Shown here piece by piece: positions 14,773 through 20,871 of a DNA stretch of 20,871 bases. Position numbers and translations under genes: made by a program. Every line of letters begins with the position of its first letter. The stretch's first letter is position 1. Source of the stretch: an uncultured Alphaproteobacteria bacterium (GTDB lineage Bacteria > Pseudomonadota > Alphaproteobacteria > RF32 > CAG-239); the NCBI GenBank assembly GCA_944392185.1, contig CALXVW010000129.1:1-20871 (forward strand), written 5' to 3'. Under the pieces are notes generated by a model. It worked only from the letters and a program-made list of their open reading frames with translations. It was not told the DNA's origin and searched no databases.

Positions 14773-15520
14773 TGAAAGTAAAAAAAACAAATTACCCGCC
14801 TATTCTCAGCTCGTCTATGGTGATATTTATAACAGCTTGGAAAAAAGTAGCTCTCTTGATACCAACTGGTCTGCAAATCTGCGAACTTTTTTCCAGTATA
14901 ATAAGTTAGTGGATGCCGCTTTAAACAATATCAAGATGAATCAAAGCGTCTTGCAACTCGGCTTGGTTTTTGGCAATCAAATCGATCAGCTTGCTCAGAG
15001 AATCGGCGCTTATGGACAATATGATATTTTGGACATTAATGGTTTCCAAGTCTCCAGAAACCAAGAAAAATATGGAAATATTTACCCGGCTTTGAAAATT
15101 TTTGAACAAGATGCTGCTAAAATCGATATCAAAAATCAATATGACGTTGTGGTCTGCTTTTTGCTTTTGCAGGAACTGCCTCCGGCTACAAAAGCAAAAG
15201 TCATCAACAATGCCTTAAATGCCGTCAAGCCCGGTGGCTGTGCCGTCTTTGTTGACTACCATAACCCTAACCCTTGGCATCCTCTTCGTTATTTTGTCAG
15301 AATGTATAATCGCCTCTATCACCCCTTCGTTGAAAAACTTTGGGACAGGGATATTGATACTTTTGCAAAAAACAAATCTCAATTTGTTTGGCGCAAAAGT
15401 CTTTATTTTGGCGGAATGTTCCAAAAAGTGGTCGCGACAAAAAAAACAAGTCCTATTGATGAAATTTTAATTGCCGATGCAAATAAACCGGAAACCGAGT
15501 TCTTTTTGCCAGACTTTTAG
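14765..15520 (+). CDS. rquA: Rhodoquinone biosynthesis protein RquA
   Basis: This 251-residue protein resembles RquA, the methyltransferase-like enzyme that converts ubiquinone to rhodoquinone, the low-potential quinone used with fumarate reductase under low oxygen. RquA was shown to transfer an amino group from SAM rather than a methyl group. RquA-like features are a degenerate SAM loop, VLQLGLVFGNQ (62-72), in place of the usual glycine-rich motif. CFLLLQELP (131-139) follows, then VDYHNPNPWHPLRYF (163-177) and YFGGMFQKVV (214-223), which are the most characteristic. From memory, many homologues have LLHE where this one has LLQE (Q136). A class I methyltransferase of another pathway is the main alternative but would not normally carry these motifs. 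The gene overlaps the Hpt gene by 8 bases and converges with the ELM1-like gene. Confidence 0.82.
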   Translation: MTNESKKNKLPAYSQLVYGDIYNSLEKSSSLDTNWSANLRTFFQYNKLVDAALNNIKMNQSVLQLGLVFGNQIDQLAQRIGAYGQYDILDINGFQVSRNQEKYGNIYPALKIFEQDAAKIDIKNQYDVVVCFLLLQELPPATKAKVINNALNAVKPGGCAVFVDYHNPNPWHPLRYFVRMYNRLYHPFVEKLWDRDIDTFAKNKSQFVWRKSLYFGGMFQKVVATKKTSPIDEILIADANKPETEFFLPDF

Positions 15521-16491
15521 ATAAGAGATTTTATCTTTACGGCTATCTCTTGGGCGGGATCTAAACGTCCTTGCGGTCTGAAATCCAACGACTTTTTATC
15601 TTCCAGCGCTATTGCATAGCCTTTAGCATACAGAGATAATATAAATCTTTTATGTTTGGCGGCGAGCCACTTTTGTCCCTCAAAAATCAATGTCGGATTA
15701 CCGGAGCCGCAAGCCTCGCTTGCCATGGAAACAGAATCTCCGGTCACTATTATCTTATCTCCGCAAGCATAAAATCCCATTATCGGATTTTCTTTTTTCT
15801 CTCCCCATAAATAGGTATAGGCAGGAATTCCCTCAAGCTCACTCATTATTACTTTTTCTGCCTCTGCTCCTGTGCGGCGAGAGGTGGAAATCAGAATTGA
15901 GCCCCCGAGTTGCTGGTGGATTTTCTTTATCTCTTGCCCAAGCTTTTTCGCATTTTCAAGACTGAACGGATGTCCTTTGATTGAACCGCCAACTATAACC
16001 GATATCCAAGGTTTGGGAAGACTTGAAAATATCGGCGTCCATTTTTCTTTGGCTTGTAAAATTGCCTCTTTTGTTACTCGATGGGGACATCCCGTGATAA
16101 AAAAGAAGTTATCTCCTTTGCTCTTTTTGGCATCATGCTCCGAGACTATTACCAAATCTAAATCTTTCAAACCACTATTGCCGGGATGCATTAATTGAAC
16201 AATCTTCGTTTTTCCTTGTGATTGTTTCTTTATCCACCTGGCTATCGGTGTGGTGCGGCGGCTTATGGACAATACCAGATCCGGCCACGGACTTTTTAAG
16301 GGACTGCTTGCTTTTTCGTTAACCCCTAAAAGAGAACGTCCTTTCATCCAATTCGGCAATTTGGCCCAACGCGTGTAGACTATCTTCTTTTCCTCTATAT
16401 CAAATAAATCACCCAGAGCTAACATAACTCCCTTGGCTTGCCCGACGCTCCCCATGCGATCATCCAGAAGAGCCCACATCGTCTTTTTCAT
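15517..16491 (-). CDS. ELM1-like protein (DUF1022, mitochondrial fission ELM1 family)
   Basis: This 324-residue protein belongs to the DUF1022 family, common in alphaproteobacteria and related to the plant mitochondrial fission factor ELM1. The bacterial function is unknown; the fold resembles GT-B glycosyltransferases. Family features are an N-terminal ALLDDRMGSVGQAKGV (7-22), SISRRTTPIARWIK, a VQLMHPG stretch, and ISVIVGGSIKGHPF. ISTSRRTGAEAE follows, and a C-terminal nucleotide-sugar-like segment IIVTGDSVSMASEACGSGNPTLIF (about 249-272). No membrane segment or signal peptide is visible. The stop overlaps the rquA stop by 4 bases, tail to tail, with no terminator between the two genes, so their transcripts must run into each other. 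Confidence 0.85.
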   Translation of the reverse strand: MKKTMWALLDDRMGSVGQAKGVMLALGDLFDIEEKKIVYTRWAKLPNWMKGRSLLGVNEKASSPLKSPWPDLVLSISRRTTPIARWIKKQSQGKTKIVQLMHPGNSGLKDLDLVIVSEHDAKKSKGDNFFFITGCPHRVTKEAILQAKEKWTPIFSSLPKPWISVIVGGSIKGHPFSLENAKKLGQEIKKIHQQLGGSILISTSRRTGAEAEKVIMSELEGIPAYTYLWGEKKENPIMGFYACGDKIIVTGDSVSMASEACGSGNPTLIFEGQKWLAAKHKRFILSLYAKGYAIALEDKKSLDFRPQGRLDPAQEIAVKIKSLI

Positions 16492-16588
16492 GTTTGATAA
16501 CTTTCAAATTTCAATAGTCAAATCTTTTCAATAATTTTAGTATAGAAATAATCTTAATTAAAACAATCTTTTTATGGAGAAAGCGCAC

Positions 16589-16891
16589 ATGAAAGTGATA
16601 TTTTGGGCTCTTTGTTTTTCCGTTATCCTATCTCTTCCCGCTTCTGCTCAGTTTGCCGCACAAAATGAAGCTAAATATATTGCAACTCTCAAAGCTGTTG
16701 TGAACTATAAAATTGATGATGAAGAAAATTTGAGCGCTATTGAAAGCTTGCGTGAAAACAAATCCTTTAATCAAAAACTGCAACGTATGCTTAACAAACT
16801 TCAAAACACGCGCACAAAAAATTCCACCAACCGCAAGGTATATAACATCTTGCTCAAGGCCGGAAAAGATATCTATAACGAACTTGATTAA
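16589..16891 (+). CDS. Small exported protein of unknown function
   Basis: This 100-residue protein has a clear signal peptide (KVIFWALCFSVILSLPASA, probable cleavage after ASA at about residue 19). The mature part of about 80 residues is lysine-rich and helical, with no motif I recognise. The ATG at 16589 is preferred over an in-frame ATG at 16574, because GGAG sits 9 bases before it and because the signal peptide then begins normally with MK. It is the first of three small genes in a row. The 97-base gap to the divergent ELM1-like gene must hold promoters in both directions, but I cannot identify convincing boxes. Confidence 0.72.
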   Translation: MKVIFWALCFSVILSLPASAQFAAQNEAKYIATLKAVVNYKIDDEENLSAIESLRENKSFNQKLQRMLNKLQNTRTKNSTNRKVYNILLKAGKDIYNELD

Positions 16892-16947
16892 GTAATATTT
16901 AATAAAAAAATACTAAAATAGTACCAACGTTTGGGAGATTTTGGGCA

Positions 16948-17124
16948 ATGCAACAACCTCTTTATGATTATAAAAACGCTTATGGCCGCATACAAGAGCT
17001 TCGGCGTAAGGTTATTTTGCAAAAAGGCGGACATTCCGTTGAGGGGTTGCCTGAAATTGTGAGTGAAAAAGAAACTACAAAACCTCTCACCAAGAAAAAA
17101 AGTAATTCCCAGGAGAATAACTGA
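16948..17124 (+). CDS. Small hypothetical protein, 58 codons
   Basis: This 58-codon ORF begins MQQPLYDYKNAYGRIQELRRK and continues with a basic, lysine-rich tail. No signal peptide, membrane segment or known domain is visible. It is supported by GGGAG 10 bases upstream of the ATG. Its TGA stop overlaps the ATG of the next gene (TGATG at 17122-17126), the arrangement of translationally coupled genes. The lipoprotein gene downstream has its ribosome-binding site (CAGGAGAA) inside this ORF. It could be missed by gene finders because of its length. Confidence 0.6.
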   Translation: MQQPLYDYKNAYGRIQELRRKVILQKGGHSVEGLPEIVSEKETTKPLTKKKSNSQENN

Positions 17125-17426
17125 TGAAAAAGTTTATCGGCGTTTTTTTACTTCTTTTGATTTCTGCTTGTGCTACTGAGCCTGAAAAAGTTATTTGGGA
17201 ACAGCCAGACTACAATTATATCGCCGAGCATACCGGAGTGGTTGAAAAAACATCAAACTTTGTTGTTTATGAATATAAAGACATCAGAGTTGATGAGATT
17301 GCTCCCATCGCCGCTCTTTATTGCCAAGACCATGGCGGAAAACAAGCCGTGCTTTATGATATAACCTTACGCCCGGATAATGCCAGGCGCGCTACTTTTA
17401 TGTGCAAACAAATGACCGATTTTTAA
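17124..17426 (+). CDS. Small lipoprotein of unknown function
   Basis: This 100-residue protein starts with a lipoprotein signal: MKKFIGVFLLLLISAC, with lipobox ISAC and C16 as the lipidated cysteine. The next residues (ATEPE) contain no inner-membrane retention aspartate at position +2, so the outer membrane is the likely destination. The mature part of about 85 residues contains two more cysteines, in LYCQDHGGKQ and TFMCKQM, which could form a disulfide. I do not recognise a family. AGGAG lies 7 bases before the ATG, inside the preceding 58-codon ORF whose stop overlaps this start. Confidence 0.8.
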   Translation: MKKFIGVFLLLLISACATEPEKVIWEQPDYNYIAEHTGVVEKTSNFVVYEYKDIRVDEIAPIAALYCQDHGGKQAVLYDITLRPDNARRATFMCKQMTDF

Positions 17427-17439
17427 GCTCCTTTTTGTC

Positions 17440-17468
17440 TTGCAATCGGAACTTGGCTTTCCTATATA
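17440..17468 (+). promoter_or_regulatory. Probable sigma-70 promoter for the J-protein gene
   Basis: TTGCAA (17440-17445, four of six matches to the -35 box) and TATATA (17463-17468, four to five matches to the -10 box) are exactly 17 bases apart in the 80-base gap before the J-protein gene. Transcription would begin near 17475. No clear heat-shock sigma-32 promoter or CIRCE inverted repeat is visible, so classical heat induction is not supported by the sequence. Confidence 0.45.
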
Positions 17469-17506
17469 CCATATAAGAAGGAAAGATTGGAGCAAAGAGC
17501 AGAAAA

Positions 17507-18439
17507 ATGAATAAAAATCTTTATCATATTTTGGGTGTCAGTAAAGACGCAACGGAAGCCGAAATTAAATCCGCTTATCGGAAGTTGGCTCGTAAGTATC
17601 ACCCAGACCTCAACAAAGACAACAAAGATGCGGCCGAGAAATTTAAAGAGGTTTCTTGCGCTTATGATATTTTGGGCGATAAAGAAAAACGCAAAAAATA
17701 TGACAACAACGAAATTGACTCAGATGGAAAGCCTACCGGTTTCGGCGCCGGATTCAGCGGCGGAGCTTATGGCGGAGGAAATCCCTTCGGCCAGGGCGGA
17801 ACCAGAACTTATTACAGCACCGGCGGCGGAGATTTTGATTTTTCTTCCATCTTCGGGGATGATATATTCTCTCAGTTTACCGGAGCGCGAAGCGGCGGTT
17901 TCAGCAGTAGCGGCTTTGGAGCCTCTGCCCGCAGACCGCGCAAAGGTGAAGATATAAACTACTCCATGCGGATTGATTTCTTATCAGCTGCACGCGGTGA
18001 TGAAAAGACCGTTAACCTAAACGGAAAAAACATTAATGTTAAAATCCCGGCCGGAACAGTTGATGGGCAAACTTTGCGCCTCAAAGGCTTAGGGCATCCA
18101 AGCCCTAACGGTGGCTCATCCGGCGATGTCTTAATCACCTTAAATGTTGACAAACACCCGATTTTTAGCCTGGAAGGTAACAATGTTGTTATGGAAATGC
18201 CTATTTCCATAAAAGAAGCCATTCTCGGCGCAAAAGTTACCGTTCCGACCATTACCGGCAAGGTGGCTGTTAACATTCCGCCTTATGCCTCAAGCGGCGA
18301 AAAACTTCGCCTTAAAGGCAAAGGTATTAAAAACGGTGACCAGATTATTACTCTCAAGATATTATCACCTAAGACTCACAATGCCTCTTTGGAGGATGCT
18401 TTGCGCAAAATGCCCGATGAAACGATAAGGAACTTTTAA
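17507..18439 (+). CDS. J-domain co-chaperone without zinc finger (CbpA/DnaJ class II type)
   Basis: This 310-residue type II J-protein would stimulate an Hsp70 (DnaK) ATPase and deliver clients to it. The J domain (residues 4-66) contains HPD at 32-34, and KEVSCAYDILGDKEKRKKYD at its end. A long glycine/phenylalanine-rich linker follows (about 78-135, repeats such as GGAYGGG, GGGDFDFSS). The C-terminal client-binding domains (about 143-310) include KGEDINYSMRIDFLSAARG and IKIPAG-like VKIPAGTVDGQTLRLKG. The CxxCxGxG zinc-finger repeats of true DnaJ are absent. It is not next to dnaK or grpE, so it is an additional J-protein. The final base of its stop is the first base of the next gene (TAATG). 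Confidence 0.9.
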   Translation: MNKNLYHILGVSKDATEAEIKSAYRKLARKYHPDLNKDNKDAAEKFKEVSCAYDILGDKEKRKKYDNNEIDSDGKPTGFGAGFSGGAYGGGNPFGQGGTRTYYSTGGGDFDFSSIFGDDIFSQFTGARSGGFSSSGFGASARRPRKGEDINYSMRIDFLSAARGDEKTVNLNGKNINVKIPAGTVDGQTLRLKGLGHPSPNGGSSGDVLITLNVDKHPIFSLEGNNVVMEMPISIKEAILGAKVTVPTITGKVAVNIPPYASSGEKLRLKGKGIKNGDQIITLKILSPKTHNASLEDALRKMPDETIRNF

Positions 18440-18996
18440 TGCTTTTGGACTCTCTCAAAGACTTTTTCTGGCTCAACGAACCTGCCAACGTGCTTTTTGT
18501 AGAAAATGGTATGTTGGTGGAAACATTTCCGGAAACAGATTTTTGGCAGAGTAAACATCATCGTTTCTATAAAGATAACGGGCATTTTTTCTACACTCGC
18601 AAGCAGGGAGACTGCCGACTTACCGTCAAATGGAGAGTTGATAACATCTTGGCTTCTGACCAGTGTGGCATCATGATTAGAATCGATGACCAAAATTGGG
18701 CCAAAGCCGGTCTTTTGACCACTGATTTAAGGCTGCCGCAGTTGGGAACAGTAGTCACTGTTGCCGGCACTTCTGACTGGGCTTCTTGGCCTCTACAAGA
18801 ATTGCCCCAAGAATTGTGGTTTAGACTAGTCAAAAAAGATAAGGATATCTTATTTTTGGCCTCTGTTGATGGCACAAACTTTAGGCAAGTTCGGATGTTT
18901 ACTATCCCAAAGCTTGCTGACGAATTTAAAATCGGCGCTTATGCTTGCTCGCCTTTAAAACATTCTCTCTCTTGCATCCTTGAAAATATTGAATAG
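18439..18996 (+). CDS. DUF1349 domain protein
   Basis: This 185-residue protein is a DUF1349 family member with a concanavalin A-like beta-sandwich, the family that includes yeast Ree1 (regulation of enolase). Matching features are WLNEP near the N-terminus and ETDFWQSKHHRFYKDNGHFFY. In the middle, CGIMIRIDDQNWAKAGLLTTDLRLPQLGTVVT has the D-xx-WxKxG core of the family. The end FKIGAYACSPLKHS matches the usual GxxxcSP terminal strand. It has no signal peptide. The molecular function is not known; sugar binding is often suggested from the fold. Its start overlaps the stop of the J-protein gene, so the two are probably translated together. Confidence 0.8.
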   Translation: MLLDSLKDFFWLNEPANVLFVENGMLVETFPETDFWQSKHHRFYKDNGHFFYTRKQGDCRLTVKWRVDNILASDQCGIMIRIDDQNWAKAGLLTTDLRLPQLGTVVTVAGTSDWASWPLQELPQELWFRLVKKDKDILFLASVDGTNFRQVRMFTIPKLADEFKIGAYACSPLKHSLSCILENIE

Positions 18997-19080
18997 TTTG
19001 TATTTTTCAAATTAGCCATATTTTAACCTCTGGTAGATAGAATATGCCATTATGTTTTGTTACGTTTATAAGGGTTGATT

Positions 19081-20577
19081 ATGCTAAATCTCAAACACAT
19101 TGCCGTGAGCTCTTTTAATGAAAATATTGCTTACATTCACCGTGATTGTACCGCCTATAAAGTAGATGATGTTCAAACCCTCACAAAGGTAGAAATTCAT
19201 GGCGGTGTTAGACCTATCTATGCCTTTTTACAAGTCGTAGATGATGCAAAAATCGTTAAACCTGACGAGCTTGGCCTTAACAGTGAAGCGTTTAACCAAA
19301 TTAATTTGCCTGAGGGAGCTAATATCTCTCTTAGCTTAGCACCTGCTGCTCCAAGCCTGGCCTCCATTAAACGGAAAGTGGCCGGAAATATTTTGAGTGC
19401 CGGAGAATATGCTTCGATTGTTAATGACATTGTTTCTCACCGTTATTCAAATATGGATATTGCCTCTTTTTTGGTTGCTTCCGGCTCTTTTATGACTGCG
19501 CCTGAAGTCTTGGCTTTAACCGAAGCTTTGATTGGTGAAGATGTTATGCGTTGGGACAATGAAGGTATTGTGGTTGACTTTCATTGTTTTGGCGGGGTCC
19601 CCGGCAATAAAACAGACATAATCATTACCGCTATTATTGCTGCTTATGGTTTGCCGATGCCTAAAACCGCTGCCCGTTCGCTGACTTCTTGCGCCGGCGT
19701 GGCAGATACTTTTGCCGTGCTTGCAAATGTGGATATTGATGAAGATAAGTTGAAGGCGTTGGTCAAAGAAAACAGGGCTGCCATTGTTGACTACAATGCT
19801 CTACCCATTGCTGAGGGAAGCAAGATTGTTTCTACCGTTGAGCGCCATTTGGGACTCTTGCAATTACAGCATCTGGCGGCCTCTATTTTAGCAATCAAAC
19901 TGGCTGCCGGGGTCACCCATCTGGTTTTGGACATTCCCGTTGGCCCCAGCTCTCGTATCAAATCTACCAATGAGGCCATGCGATTGCGAAAGTTGGTTGA
20001 ATATGTCGGCGATATGCTCTCTCTCGAGATTGATGCGGTTATTACCGATGGAAGTGAGCCCATCGGTAATGGAATCGGCGCTGTGTTGGAAGCACGCGAT
20101 ATCATGAAAGTTTTGCGCAACAAAGAAGATGCTCCCCAAGATTTGCTTGAAAAATCATTGTTCCTGGCTGGACGTGTGCTGGAATTTGATCCTAAACTCA
20201 GGGGTGGGCAGGGTTATGCCGTGGCTAAGGAAATTTTAACCTCTGGCCGTGCTTTGGAGGCTTTAAATAAAATTATCTACTCTCAAGGCAAAGCTCCGCA
20301 GCCACAGCTTGGGCACTTAACCAGAGATATTGTGGCCACTCAAAGTGGTGTGGTAGAAAGTATTGACAATGCAAGAATTAACCGTATTGGCGTTTTGGCC
20401 GGTGCTTCTCAATATCCGGGCGCAGGTCTTGATCTTATGAAAAAAGTCGGGGACCAAGTTGAACAAGGCGAAACCTTGTATCGAATCCATTCCGTTAACT
20501 CTACTGATTTTGCTTTTGCCAACTCCGTTGTAGATGGCAATACAGGGTATGAAATTAACTCTAAAGGGACCTACTGA
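19081..20577 (+). CDS. Thymidine/AMP phosphorylase-family nucleoside phosphorylase (DeoA type 2)
   Basis: This 498-residue enzyme belongs to the thymidine phosphorylase superfamily that splits nucleosides or nucleoside monophosphates with phosphate. It is the long archaeal-like form. An extra N-terminal domain (about 1-85) precedes the helical domain and the phosphate-binding domain with HCFGGVPGNKT (168-178); this replaces the KHSTGGVGD-type loop of classical DeoA. Archaeal members of this form are AMP phosphorylases, while proteobacterial ones are usually annotated as putative thymidine phosphorylases. LVLDIPVGPSSRIKS, and GNGIGAVLEARD near residue 335, are also conserved. The ATG at 19081 is preferred because AAGGG lies 6 bases upstream; a TTG at 19075 abuts that site and cannot use it. 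Substrate (thymidine, AMP or other) is unresolved. The stop overlaps the next gene (TGATG). Confidence 0.85.
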   Translation: MLNLKHIAVSSFNENIAYIHRDCTAYKVDDVQTLTKVEIHGGVRPIYAFLQVVDDAKIVKPDELGLNSEAFNQINLPEGANISLSLAPAAPSLASIKRKVAGNILSAGEYASIVNDIVSHRYSNMDIASFLVASGSFMTAPEVLALTEALIGEDVMRWDNEGIVVDFHCFGGVPGNKTDIIITAIIAAYGLPMPKTAARSLTSCAGVADTFAVLANVDIDEDKLKALVKENRAAIVDYNALPIAEGSKIVSTVERHLGLLQLQHLAASILAIKLAAGVTHLVLDIPVGPSSRIKSTNEAMRLRKLVEYVGDMLSLEIDAVITDGSEPIGNGIGAVLEARDIMKVLRNKEDAPQDLLEKSLFLAGRVLEFDPKLRGGQGYAVAKEILTSGRALEALNKIIYSQGKAPQPQLGHLTRDIVATQSGVVESIDNARINRIGVLAGASQYPGAGLDLMKKVGDQVEQGETLYRIHSVNSTDFAFANSVVDGNTGYEINSKGTY

Positions 20578-20871
20578 TGACTTATCCTTCAAGACTTGAG
20601 GCTGAACAAGAGTTGGAGCTTGGCAATTCCCTTAACCCGGGAGAATGGACGGGGCATTCTCGCTTTGTTGCAAAAGCTTGTGAATTTATTGCCAATGCGG
20701 CCGGAATGGATGCAAACAAAGCTTATATCTTTGGGCTTTTGCATGATATTGGACGTAGAATCGGCCGTTGCGGGCAAAAACATATTTATTCAGGCTATAT
20801 ATATTGCAAGGAAAAAGGCTGGGATGAGGTGGCAAAAATCAGCTTAACACATTCTTTTCTTTTTAATGATG
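20577..20871 (+). CDS. HD-domain hydrolase, 3' end cut by the window edge
   Basis: Ninety-eight codons of this gene are visible, and it continues beyond the window. It encodes an HD-superfamily metal-dependent phosphohydrolase. Likely metal-binding residues are H27 (TGHSRFVA), the HD pair H56-D57 in GLLHDIGRR, H69 and H92 in LTHSF. The arrangement resembles short bacterial HD proteins that act on nucleotides or phosphate esters. It starts at an ATG overlapping the TGA of the phosphorylase gene (TGATGA), which suggests coupled translation and a role in the same nucleotide or sugar-phosphate pathway, for example a 5'-nucleotidase (inference). Confidence 0.85.
   Translation, partial: MTYPSRLEAEQELELGNSLNPGEWTGHSRFVAKACEFIANAAGMDANKAYIFGLLHDIGRRIGRCGQKHIYSGYIYCKEKGWDEVAKISLTHSFLFND

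Overview
The window looks like chromosomal DNA of an alphaproteobacterium with fairly AT-rich DNA. The main evidence is the block rpmH-rnpA-yidD-yidC-engB (6611-9746), the pair cmk-rpsA, an ELM1-like DUF1022 protein and a RquA homologue. RquA makes rhodoquinone, so a facultatively anaerobic or host-associated (for example gut) lineage is plausible; that lifestyle is an inference. I see no phage genes, insertion sequences, rRNA operon or CRISPR array.

Layout. 1-505: a tRNA-Val(GAC) on the minus strand, then about 400 bases without a convincing gene. 506-4595 (plus strand): an N-formylglutamate amidohydrolase-family protein, a secreted lytic transglycosylase with a good sigma-54 promoter, an RNase J-like metallo-beta-lactamase gene broken by one in-frame TAA, and an acyl-ACP thioesterase that overlaps its end. 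A strong bidirectional terminator at 4594-4633 separates these from two minus-strand genes: a small membrane protein, preceded by an 11-bp perfect inverted repeat, and the manganese exporter mntP. 5772-9746 (plus strand): a TrmN6-type tRNA methyltransferase, then the ribosomal protein L34, RNase P protein, YidD, YidC and EngB cluster, behind a near-consensus sigma-70 promoter. A second bidirectional terminator (9761-9794) separates it from cmk-rpsA on the minus strand.

12440-15520 (plus strand): a tight five-gene run of an unknown exported protein, rsmE, a NarL/FixJ-type response regulator, a small protein that I read as an Hpt phosphotransfer domain, and rquA. The regulator, Hpt protein and rquA are nearly contiguous (11-nt gap, then 8-nt overlap), which suggests that a phosphorelay is tied to rhodoquinone synthesis. 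This is the most interesting feature of the window. The ELM1-like gene is convergent with rquA and overlaps its stop by 4 nt.

16589-20871 (plus strand): small exported or lipoprotein genes, including an unlisted 58-codon ORF; a zinc-finger-less J-domain chaperone coupled to a DUF1349 protein; and a thymidine/AMP phosphorylase-family enzyme coupled to an HD-domain hydrolase that runs off the window edge. Many neighbours share TAATG or TGATG stop/start overlaps, so translational coupling is common here.
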